Shown piece after piece: positions 41,201 to 51,762 of a stretch of DNA of 64,000 nt; within the stretch, counting starts at the first letter, position 1; each line of letters begins with the position of its first letter. Source of the stretch: Struthio camelus (Eukaryota; Chordata; Aves; Struthioniformes; Struthionidae). The notes beneath the pieces are model-generated. The model had not been told where the DNA came from and did not search any database. It saw only the letters and a list, made by a program, of their open reading frames with translations. The stretch lies in NCBI RefSeq assembly GCF_040807025.1, contig NC_090942.1, forward strand, positions 177,386,247 through 177,450,246, given 5' to 3'. A program made the position numbers and the translations under genes.

Positions 41201-44200
41201 GTTTTGAGTCAGCTAATACCAGAGTGAGACACCAAAAAGATTTACTAGGCAAAAAATTGGTGCATGTCACATAGAGCTTCAGAGTGAAGAGCGTCCCTTT
41301 CCCCACTGGAATACCTCCTGCCTCAGGAAGAAATTGAGACATATGTACTTTTTTCCTGGATAGGAGAAGCAGGCGTTCAGGTCATGGTGAGTTGGAACCT
41401 GAGATCAGTATCTCTTCTCTACGTCTTCACCCAGTAACAAGTATTATTAAACTGAACCTGCATCAGTTTCATCACTCCTCAGACCCTGAGCAATTACAAT
41501 AACATAACAATGGAGAAAAAATGGTCAAGTTACAGGCATAACATGGTGGGTGTCTAAGATAAATTCGTAAGGACTTTAAACAAAAAGAAAGAAAAGACTG
41601 AGATGAGAAAGGCTGGGTTTAGCTTTAAAAACATCTGCTAGATGCCAGTATCATTTCATATGTTTCATATTTTGCTCCTCCTAAATTTGAAAGGTAGCAT
41701 GACATTACCGATGTCTTCTACCATGTTCAACACACCCTTCCCCACTCTACCTCCTAGGCCGATGGCAGATCGCATCGCATGAGTCACCGCTGGAAATCTG
41801 CGGGACTGGAACACATCTAACACATGTAGTCAACAGGCACAGGAAACTTGATTAATGTCCGCCTCCCTACCAGACCTACCCAAACGCTGGAAAACACTGC
41901 TCCAATCTTCAGCTTTGCTACAATGACTAACACACATGGTTCTTTCAAGGGAGTTAGCCCACACGTGAAGACTGTATCTTGTTGCCAAAATACATCTGCT
42001 TCAACTTCATTGCTTCTTTGCTAACTCTGCTTCGCCAGATAAAGTCCCCCTTGCACATCAAGTATTCTGTATTCAGGTAAAAATTAACCATTATACTGAG
42101 AATCGGATATGATTACAGTGTCCTTCTGAAGTAAGGAACATCAACATAAGTGTAGGAAAAGAACAGTGGCTTTTTTAATGTAAATTTCTAGGCAAGTCAG
42201 TTTTCACAAAAAAAAGTTCAAACTGAAAAACAGAAAGCTGCAACATGACTTGCCAAGTTAAAAAAAATATATGTTTTTGAAATTTTCAATGGGGAGGCAC
42301 AAAAAAAAGAAAACAAAGATGAACCATATGTATACAGACGCATTTTTCAGCCAGTTCTAACAGCAGGCTTCCATACCTAATTGTAGCTAACACAGAGGAA
42401 ACACTGATTTAATTTTTTTTCCACTTACACATTTGTAAAGATAAGTATGATAACATACTGGGCAATTATACCGAAGTTTGAGACCTCCACTCTCTCATCT
42501 TTTAAGCAATCAAAATGTAAAAATGCATATAGATTTTAAAAGTCACCACATGCTACAAAATTTCATAACAGAAATACTCACAAAGTAAGAAATTGATTCC
42601 AGTCAGAAGAAAGTAGTTATTTACAAATAACCGTAGGAGTACATTTGTCATCTTCACATCGCAAGCCTCTCTCCATCATTTCTCCACAGCATGCGGTTCT
42701 CAATCCCATCCACTAACTCTGATATGCAGAACTTCCTGGAGTCTTTAACAATGCTCTCAAATGAGATATACAGCCCACGTCTCCAGGGCCTATTCCAAAG
42801 TCACAGAAGACTTTTGGATTGTCTCAGACATGTTAAAGCTAGATCATTAGCGAGCAACCAAGTCTGTGCATTTTAATAGGGATTGGTCTTTGAAAAAAAA
42901 ACCTGTCTACATGTAAGACTCATAGTTGTAAAGCAATACCTTCTTGAATAATCATCAAGTCCATGTTTATTACACCAGGCTTTTTTTCCTCCACAGCATC
43001 AGGGAAACATCTGGGAAAGATATCCACCAGTACCTAGAGGTCTCACCTTCATCCTCACCTCATTTTCATCTAGTCCAAATTAGGGACGCTCCATCCAACC
43101 TTTTTCTTGAATGATCAGAATTAACAGAAAGGAGGCCCACGTGACATTTCAAAAAATTATCCAAAGGTGAGGGTTTCCTAGTTGGCCAAGTCGATCAACA
43201 TCACTTTGTTACAAACCTTTTCTATTTGCAAAAGAACCTGCATTAAAATTTGCCCAGCTCATTTTTGGTACAGGATTACATTCCTAGGTATATCAAAAAG
43301 ATGCATTCGGTCAGTGGTGGTGTTTACAAACAGAGCATGATGACACAAGGAAGAAAAAGAAATTTTTCCCAGAGTGGAAATGCAGTAATTTCTAGCTTTG
43401 CCCCCCACTTCACTTAACCTGAAGTAATATCCAAAGAAACATTTCAAGGCAGTAAAACAGCTGCTGCTACAAAAAAACTGTAATGTCAAAACTAAGATCA
43501 TGATTTTTCTACATCTTCATAGTCACTTTGACATCTGGCTTTTTTTCCTTCCCTTCTTTATTACATCATGATTTACAAATTGACATGGTCATTTGACCAC
43601 ATAGAAAGTCTCAGAACAAACTCCACAAGCTGAATTTTTCAAATTCCTTCCTGAAAGAGGGGGAAAAAAATAGTGAGGCCAGTAAAATACTTCCAGGAAA
43701 GAATTTGCAAACAGCACTGGAGATTAGATCTGGGGTTAGATTGCACCCGGGAGTGGCAAGCAGTCACGGGAAGAACTGTTGGGCCAGATGGCCTAATACT
43801 TCTAATGGATCATCTCCTGCACAAAGCAACTCTAATGAGACGCAAGGACCACTTCTGCCATAGCTGAAGTCAGTTTACGAGCATATCAAATACTTTCAAA
43901 TTCCTGGCAGAGTTTCTATTTAAGACAGTTTCTACTATATTTATAAGTCTGATGAAAATCATCCTAAAGAAGTTGTGGATGGATGGAAATAGCAAATAAC
44001 TCCCAATCAGGTAAGGAAGGCAATTAGGCAACGAATAGAAGCAGGTGACTTAAGCAGCCTCCAAGGAAAGAGCCTGCTTGTCTGAATTCAGGTGTCTGCC
44101 TCTCCTCATTGCCTGCCCAGAGGACTTTTACCGGCTGAGCCGCAACCGAATAGCAAGCTGGCACCGAAACGTCAACCCTGAATCACCACCACTTCCCTTG

Positions 44201-45256
44201 CGTGGACACTGGTGTCTGCCTCGTCTGCCGGGGGGCTTTTTTCGGGGAGCCAGATGGATGGAAAACACTACAGATTAGGCCAAGCCTCCATCGGTTTAAT
44301 TCCTTCAACCAAATCACTAGGAGAGTCAGACAAACACCGCTGCCACCACAAAAGGCGGCAGGAGGAGCACACACCGAGCACAGGAGTGTCAGTACCACCT
44401 AGCTCTGACAAACGTCCACCAGCAACACCAAAACGCATAGGACAGGTTGACCTAACACCTACTAACGCCGCTGTGTTAGCTGAATCAATTCTCATCTGTG
44501 TATTCCTTTTAAAGCTCCACTATACTTCAATGATTTTGACTTTTTTGCTCAACAGGGTAAAATGTTTTTCCTTTAGTTAGTGTCGGGTTATTTTCTAATA
44601 AAATTCAGAGCTGAATCATCTCCCGAGAAAAAGTCAGGACTCTCATATTAGTTGATGCAAAAAAACGTACCAACACACCCAGCACCAGAAAGGGGCAGGG
44701 GGGAAGAGGAATCAACTCTTAAATCTCATGCCCTAAGACAATCTCAGATGTTATGTACCACACATGCAAAACACTACTGAAATCAAGTTTCCCTTTTCAG
44801 CCTAACACAAATGAGTTATACAGCTAAATGTCCAACTGGAAGCTAGCATACTGTAAATCAGATACACACATCTTTTATCATTAAAAAAAAAAAACCTAGC
44901 ACTATACATAAAAAGCTAAATTTACAACATCTTACCGAAGTTATACAGTATGACAAACCAAAGAATCTGTTTTGAAATAGCTTATTCACTACATTCCTTT
45001 AAAGATAGTTTTTCAGTTGGATTGACAATATTGAAATAAGTGAAAAACAGCAACAAAACACTCCTTCTAAGGTCCTTCATATAGTATGTAAGGCGTGCTA
45101 AGTACACCTTGGATCAGCAGAAGCATTTCCAGTATATAAAGTCTGAGAACATGTGTTGTTTTTCATTAAATTCCTGAAGTCGGAAAGTCCATTTTAAAAA
45201 ACAATACCTAAAGAAAAAATAATAATCTTTTTTGCTTAATGAGACTAACATCACTT

Positions 45257-45275
45257 CCCCCCCCCCCCCCCCCCC
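45257..45275. repeat. C19 homopolymer
   Basis: The longest G/C homopolymer here, 19 C on plus (19 G in the LMO7 transcript), in intron 1. Confidence 0.95.
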
Positions 45276-48200
45276 ACTCCTGGAGAAGATTACAGCTATA
45301 AGAAACTTTAAAGACAAAGAGTAGTAGGCACAAGAAACAGCTGGAAAGTATTTAGTTCTTTAAATACAATAAAAACCAAGTGTTTTCCAAAGCTCAGCAA
45401 GGTCACAGTCTAATATAATACACTCAAGTGCTTGTTAAAAACTTGAAACACTGGACAAAAAAAGTGTTTGACAAAGATAAGGTGCTAAAAGGAAGTTCAT
45501 AGTGATGTAGGGGGAAAAAAAAAAAGCACACTTAAGATAGAAATCATCAGCATCTCACCTCCTCCTCTCCGAGCTACAGGAGAAAGACATACACAACCTA
45601 TCAAAAAATTAAGAAAGGATCAGGTCACAGTTCAAAAAGAGGAGATCAAAAAAGAGCAACACTAACTCCATGCCTGACTCTATTGGTAACCACATGATAC
45701 AGAACATAAGAACAAGAATCCAGTCAAGTACTCTGTAGATCCTCTACAGCAGCATTACATTTCCCCAGTGTAGAAGACATACATTCAACAAGGTAAGTAT
45801 TCCTCCTAAAGTACCTGCAGATGCTGATTTCATGCAAAAACGTAAAACAGTGCTGTAAACTACAAAGATGGCAACCATCTGAAAAAGGAAACAATTGCAC
45901 TCTGAACTCAGCTAAAAGCTGCACGTTCACATTGCGCAGAGTTGTGTAAAGAGAGACTTCAGGCATCTTTGAGAAATCTGAATTTATAATTAACATATAT
46001 ATAAGAAAAAGCAAAAAACCAACACACCACCACCAACAGGAAAAATTTTGCAGAATCCAGTAAACAGATTTTATTCTTAAGCAAAATCAGTCCCGTTTTT
46101 CTCTTGCCCACTCCCCCAAATACACCACTGATATCTTTCCAGAGGTCTGGGAGGAAGACAACAAAGGTAAGAGAGAGAAATTTTTAACTAGGAAAAAAAA
46201 AAAAGTTACTCTCACACTCTTCCCCTAAAACATTACATGACAGTTTGACAAAGCACTTTCATAGTCTGCATCCAGTGAGAATGTTAATTCTAGGATTTAC
46301 ATTCCCATAGTATTTACTTAATACTATGTATAGTTCTGTATCAATGCATGTTTATATATTAATTGGATACATTTATTCTATGCAAGGGCTCACTGCCAAG
46401 AATCTACATACAATAATGAGATATTGATGCATCTGCTTAATGGAGGTTTAAACACATCCCTCATGTAGACATTAAGGAGGCAGCCAAGACTTTGGCAGCA
46501 GTGCTGTAAGAAGTTCTCCAGAAACCAGCCCACCCAGGTTTTATGACTTGATAGAATTACTCGGTATTAGATATGGTTTAGGCAATACAATATATAGATT
46601 TTGCCTTCTAATTTAAACAGTTTTCCTTTTGAAAACATCCAGGGCATAGACTGTCTGGCTGTGTACCATGTGAGAATACCTTGTTTAGAATCAAGAAAAA
46701 CCTTTTCATAAAGTTTAGTGCAACTGAAATAAATACGCCTAAGATAAGCCTGGACCAGCTTCTACATCCACAGTTATTTCCCCCATCATACCAGACTGCA
46801 TGCATGAGAGTCATGCTTGGGGGAAAAACAAAGCAAAATAATCACTGAGGTAAGATCTTTATGCAAATACAGTGCTGTTAGACCTCTTGCTACATTTGCA
46901 GAAGCCATAAAAATATACACAGTAGAAATGCAGACTTCGAACTATTTCAACAAATTGAAACATTTGGCGACCACATGTTAGAGACCTTTCCTTGGATTTG
47001 ATTACTGTACTATTTGTCCAAACCAAAAGATTTTACCAAGTAGTACTGGCTCTCAAGTTTTATCTTCAAGTGACTCCTTCTACCAGGATACTCTGCAAAT
47101 TTGCTTTTTGAGTTTTATGGGCAGGGGAGTTGTTTGTTTGCGTTCCCCCCCTCCCCAGGACAAAATTAATTTTTGCCAATATCCCAGATGTACCAGATAC
47201 TTTTAAATCACAAAGGAAGGTAACTCTGGACTCTGAAAAGCATAGCGTGCAATAGTCCAGTAATAAAGCGGTCAGCACATGCACAGGAGCGTTCAGACGA
47301 ATTAGCTATTTTACTATGTGTCTATTTAAGGGCCATGACAAGAGATGAACAGCAGAGGTATTCCTTAGTTGCCCTCCAGATAACGGCGGGCTCCCATCCT
47401 CTGATGCAGTCTAGCAAAAATGATAAAAACCTTATCTTACTACAGAAACCCTAACAGCTCCTTCAACACTCAGTAGCATTAGCAACTAGAAAAAGACTTC
47501 TCCTGTTACACTGCAGCGTTCCTACGTGAGAAACAACCCCAAGACTAATGGTATCTTGCTTGTGATTCTACAGCTGAAGCTCTCAATGACAGTATCACTA
47601 AATCAAATTAGTAGCTTTCACCATACATGACTTTAATAACTCTAGACCAGGTGATTAAGGGAAGAAATTCAGCTTGTGAGAAGCCCCGTGACAGTTTGCG
47701 ACAATACAAGTTGCTTGGCCTAACACCCATTTTTCACTTCAGTGGGTTTTTCAAAATCGCTCTCTTTGCTTTCCTACAGCCATACTGCTCCACTTCGACA
47801 ATTCATTCAAGCACACGCTCACTTCCCAATCTCCCTCTCACAGTTATTTGTACACATTATTGCACACTCGACTCAGCTACTTGGGGAGGGGGGGAGGCGT
47901 TATTTGCCTCAGGGCCCTCTAACTAAAGATTTACAGACATCATGGATCAGGTTTCAAGTTGCTTTAGCAAACAGTTTCAAGCCATAGACGTTTACCTGAA
48001 GATTAGGGTTCATTTAAAACACAGAACACGAATCACAAGTTGAGCGGTTTGACAAGAAAGTAGCACACGCGCTTTTGTTTCCCTTTGAACTTTCATGGGG
48101 TCAACACCTCTAAAACGGTAAAAGGGTTTTTTGGGGGGGAGGAGGGGGGAAGAGGGGAAACACAATAACTCACCTTCATTTACAAGAACAAATTTTTGGA

Positions 48201-48524
48201 TGGATTGCACAGAGGAAGAGGTAGACGGCTCTCCTACGTTTTTAAACAACACTGCAGGAAAATGGACCCAGCAATTTGGAATGTTTAATAGCTGAGGGAA
48301 GAGTGCTTGGTTTTTGAGCGATGGCTTTTGGCTTTCTTAAGTTATAATACGGAACAGAACGTAATAAAATAATTTCTAAAACCCAACTATTTCTAGATAT
48401 GGCAAACATTACTCTAGAGAAACTGTTTCGAGGTTGTGTTGCTTCAGTATTTTATTCTAGTCTCGGCACACACTGTATGCCCAGCTGAGGTGCTAAATAA
48501 AGATTGAGCTGTAGGTGATTTTGA

Positions 48525-48744
48525 TTAGCGATGGCTGCTGCATGCGCAGCTCCGAAGACGCCAGAAGTCTCCGATACAAGACTCTAACCACACTAATCAG
48601 TGCCAGGCTCTGGGTTAGAAAACAACCAGCACAGGAACTCCGGAGAAGAGTTTAAGTTTTGCCTAGAAAATGACTATTCTCTTTCTCCAAAATAAATAGA
48701 TGTGTTAGACAGTCAGCTCTCCGAGAGTGACCAGCCATCGCTAA
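48525..48744. repeat. 13-bp perfect inverted repeat framing about 220 bp
   Basis: ttagcgatggctg at 48525-48537 has its exact reverse complement cagccatcgctaa at 48732-48744. The pair contains CpG and is not low complexity. No clear target-site duplication flanks it. Confidence 0.9.
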
Positions 48745-49434
48745 CTAGAATTTTCAATACCAAGAGGAGCAAAAACATCCTTCCCCTTCTCCCCGCAGTT
48801 CACCACCGTGCACAAAAACCCATTTTACAAGGGGTGGGAGACTGCAATTGAAACATTCTTTACATTGCAAAGACCAGAGCACGCCTTGTCTGCATGACAA
48901 TAAAATGTTTGAACATGAATTTGAACTAAACCCCAAGTCTTCCATTAACCATCAGATCCAACATTTTTTTTATCATTACTTTTAATTAAGGGTGCCTTTT
49001 TTTTGTGCAGTGTAAAGCGTATGGTCAAATGTCGCTGCTCCCACCAGCCAGTGGTGGCTGCACAGCATGGAGATTTGGGAGACTTCAGCTGGGAACGGGC
49101 AGAAGAGGGACCTGACCAGGTCCCTTCTGAACCCCACACAAGCACTCTAATTACCATTACTGGGGGGGTTCTGTGTGAGCAGTGGTATTTTCTCTCTTAC
49201 CTAAAGCTTCAAAAGTTTTCTGCACATCTATTCTCATTCTCCCCCCGCCATATGACAAATACAGCTACCCAATCCCATTACAAAAAAATCCCTCAGTTTC
49301 AGCATCTGAGGTTTTCTAATCCCAGACTCTGAAAAGCTCTGTGCTGAAATAATGAAATATTTGTTAATGCAGATTTCATTATCAAAGGCAAATATCAACA
49401 GTTTACACAGGGATTTCCCTAGTTGTTTTAAGTG

Positions 49435-49464
49435 TATATATAGATAGATAGATAGCTATAGATA
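49435..49464. repeat. (TA)n (GATA)n microsatellite
   Basis: A short TATATATA run is followed by three TAGA/GATA units and an imperfect copy. GATA units give several GATA-factor core matches by chance. Confidence 0.9.
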
Positions 49465-51097
49465 CATATCAGCTAGTGTTTGTATGCTTTCATCTTCCTC
49501 TATCAGAGGAAACTGGAGAATGACATCCTAACCAAAACATAAAAACGTAAAGGTCAGAAGTAGCGCCTCATCCTCAGGAGTAATTGCTTAAACCAGCAGG
49601 ACTCTCGATATCTTTCAGGTTTTGCTCTCAACCACTGTTTCACCCAGTTTCACAAAACCCTGGAACACGACTCATCTAAAAAAATATGTATTCCTCTCAT
49701 ATGACTTTGTAAATGGTTGGTTTTGATTTTTTTTAAATTTAAAGAGTAGAGAAATACAAAGTACTCTCAGAAATGCAAACCTTGTTTCATACAGAAATAA
49801 ATATTTACATTTTCCTTCAACGTTACAGAACTCTAAACATCCTGTGTATCAATACCTTCGGGCTTTTTTAAGTTATTCTACTTAAAATAAAAAGCCTATC
49901 CATAGGGTAAGTTTAAAAGTTATTTTAAAATGAGGTAAGCCTTCCCATTTCAGAAACAAAGTACAACCACACAAATCAGAAGGAACACAGAGGAAGTTGA
50001 ACATACTGGTTTTCCACTATATAAAAAACAGCACACACTTCACACTTACATAAGTTTACCCCTATTGCTCCCATGTGCTACTGGCAGGCAAAGGAGAGGT
50101 CCTTTTGTTTGAATAGTACACCAAGCCAATACCAAACGAGGGGAGGAAAAAAACACCTTAAAATAGGATTTTCAAATAGGTGAGGTAATACCATCCAACG
50201 TAAGCTTCGCTGACTCAAAGAAAAAAAAAAATCACGCAAGAAAAGTGTATGAGAGAGAGAAAAAGAGTGCTTTAATTACCTAATTTTATTGATAGCACTT
50301 ACAAATTTGGCATTTGTGGAAATCATTCCCGATTCCCTTACCTACGGGGCCCTCGGTTCAAAATACTCAGCCTTTCCTCGATAGACTTTAAGCACTAGAT
50401 GTCATCGTTTTCCAGAGGAAACAAAGAAGCCTGAACTCAGGTCTGGACAAGTTGGCAAAGGGGGACTTTCTTCGAACGCTTACGCTTTTCAAAGTTACCG
50501 GAATGGCGTATTTCCAACAACATAAGTTTCACCTGCAGCGAACGGCTGCAAGCATACCTACAAGTTTAAAGCTGTTTAAATAACTCATAACCTGAGATGT
50601 TAAAGGTCGCTTTTAAAAGCGCGCAATGACAGAAAACGAGGCTCGCAGGAACTCCGAGGTTTCTTAAAAACACCTTCCGTGTCGCCAAGCTCCCTTTTCC
50701 AGCCATACACCACCATTTCGCTCGCACAGGGCGCCCGGGTACAACCTGGTCGCGACCTCCTCGCAGGCGTTAGCATACCGCCAGCGTGATTCGGGCTAAC
50801 GACTAGACAAACAGAGGTATTATTAGGTCCGGCAAAGCGCAGCCAGCCACTGATGTTAAAAAAATAAATAAATAAGAAGAAAGAGGGTGGGGTGGGGGGA
50901 AGAGGAAGGTTACTGTAATTTTGGGTTACTCCGTTTCCTGCAGCCTTCGAGGCGGGAGGAGGAGGAGGAGGAAGAGGAGGAAACACCTTAACGCCGCCGG
51001 CCGCAGAGCGAGCGCTGGCGGCAGTGATTTGCAAGAGGCACAAGGAGCCGTGAGCCCTAGTCGCGGGCATGCCGCCGTCCCATCCCTTCGCGTAGGC

Positions 51098-51112
51098 GGG
51101 GGGGGGGGGGGG
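51098..51112. repeat. G15 homopolymer in CpG island
   Basis: A 15-base G run on plus, 270-280 bases into LMO7 intron 1. Confidence 0.95.
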
Positions 51113-51378
51113 AGCGCAAAAGCACACCTTCCCGCAAGCTTTAACGACACCTTCTGAAAAACAGCAGTCCGCAGCTGCTCAACGAGCAGCAGCGGCAGCA
51201 AAGTTTGGGCGCTCCCGCCCCGCAGCCCCCCAGCAGCAGCAGCACCCTCCTCCCCAGGGACGGCGGGGCAGCAGCAGGAGGAGGAGGAGGCGGCGGGTGG
51301 GAGGGGGTGGATGAAGGGCAGCCCGCGGCGGGAAGGAGGGCAGTAGCGCGGCGGCGGCGGCAGCAGCAGCAGCCTCAC

Positions 51379-51426
51379 CTCGACCCAGCGCTGGGCTGCG
51401 GCGAAGGCCTCCGCGGGCCCCTCCAT
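51379..51426 (-). CDS. LMO7: LMO7 coding exon 1 (start codon exon)
   Basis: This exon encodes 16 residues, MEGPAEAFAAAQRWVE, and ends at GAG followed by a consensus donor (gtgagg). The AQRWVE motif is the first helix of a type-3-like CH domain. The chosen ATG (51426-51424) sits in an almost ideal Kozak context, CCGCCATGG. An in-frame ATG lies 60 bases upstream (51486-51484) and would add 20 residues rich in Ala, Pro and Arg, but its context is weak (C at -3, A at +4), so I prefer the downstream start. The frame is phase 0 into exon 2. The exon lies within a strong CpG island, as expected for a promoter-proximal exon. The 5' UTR upstream of 51426 cannot be bounded from sequence. Other LMO7 first exons are known in mammals and could exist here; I found none I could support. 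Confidence 0.92.
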
Positions 51427-51507
51427 GGCGGGGCAGCGAGCAGCCCGTCCTCGGCCCGGCTGAGGCGCGGGCAGCGCCGCTGTCATTCAGCCGCCTCCTT
51501 TTAACGC

Positions 51508-51537
51508 CCCGGCCCGGCCCGGCCCGGCCCGGCCCGG
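51508..51537 (-). repeat. (CCCGG)6 run, G-quadruplex-prone
   Basis: Six perfect CCCGG units lie 82-111 bases upstream of the LMO7 start codon. On the minus (coding) strand this gives repeated GGG tracts spaced by CC, which fits a G-quadruplex consensus. A GC box follows at 51540-51546. It lies in the likely 5' UTR or core promoter. Confidence 0.85.
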
Positions 51538-51539
51538 CT

Positions 51540-51546
51540 CCGCCCC
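51540..51546 (-). promoter_or_regulatory. GC box (Sp/KLF-type site) upstream of LMO7 exon 1
   Basis: CCGCCCC on plus is GGGGCGG on the coding strand, the classic Sp1 core, 114-120 bases upstream of the start codon. In a CpG island such matches are common, so occupancy is inferred and not shown. Confidence 0.45.
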
Positions 51547-51747
51547 GCTCCCCCTGCCGGGAGCTGCCGGCACTCGGCGGCCGCAGGAATTTGGGAAGCC
51601 GCTGGCGCTAAGGCAACCGCCCCCGGCAGGGGCCGCCCCCGCCGGGCTCGGCCCGGCCCCCCGGCGACGAGGGGCTCAGGGCAGCCCCGAGCCGCCCCCC
51701 CGCCACGGGAGAGGGGCGCTTTGAGCGGGTGGCCACAAAAAGAGAGT

Positions 51748-51762
51748 CCCCCCCCCCCCCCC
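51748..51762. repeat. C15 homopolymer upstream of LMO7
   Basis: A 15-base C run on plus, about 320 bases upstream of the LMO7 start codon. A second C10 run follows at 51818-51827. Both are G runs on the LMO7 coding strand. Confidence 0.95.

Larger units (their letters stand above)
14923..51378 (-). other. LMO7: LMO7 intron 1 (36.5 kb)
   Basis: This is the long first intron, running from the CpG-island donor gtgagg (51378) to acceptor tttttatag (14923). It is mostly unique AT-rich sequence. Recognisable content includes a 1.3-kb decayed CR1 LINE (about 31.6-32.93 kb), a possible second old repeat near 28.3 kb, microsatellites at 37841-37857 and 49435-49464, long C runs at 26991-27002 and 45257-45275, an A22 run at 18941-18962, and several hairpins or palindromes listed separately. 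A GC- and CpG-richer patch lies at about 44.08-44.48 kb. No exon of another gene is supported on either strand. Long first introns often carry enhancers, but nothing in the sequence alone pins one down. Confidence 0.85.
1..51550 (-). other. LMO7: LMO7 gene, 5' part (promoter to intron 3)
   Basis: Three minus-strand exons (51426-51379, 14922-14852, 11249-11180) with consensus splice sites join without frame breaks into the start of a calponin-homology domain. The reading resembles LMO7 more than its paralogue LIMCH1: the motif after the NGVLLC core is DLINKIKPG, and RLSTPIAGL follows where LIMCH1 has a Pro in place of Ser. The UCHL3 neighbour in the same orientation confirms the assignment by synteny. 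In other vertebrates LMO7 continues with a coiled region, a PDZ domain and a C-terminal LIM domain, and acts at adherens junctions and in the nucleus through afadin, alpha-actinin and emerin. None of those later exons is in the window. The right boundary given is only an estimate of the transcription start, inside the CpG island. Confidence 0.93.

Noticed and set aside
43670..43870. Possible decayed transposon or exon (63-codon frame, less AT-rich)
   Set aside because: I could not match it to CR1, another repeat or a protein family; too weak to annotate.
50600..51127. 175-codon minus-strand frame in the CpG island (and an overlapping 186-codon frame, 51486-50926)
   Set aside because: The second includes LMO7 exon 1 but then reads through the gtgagg donor into intron 1. 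Both are driven by low-complexity GGA, GCA and Pro/Ala-coding GC-rich DNA with few stops.
51205..51504. 99-codon plus-strand frame in the CpG island
   Set aside because: It is antisense to LMO7 exon 1 and made of Ala, Gly, Arg and Gln repeats from GC-rich triplets; no domain is visible.
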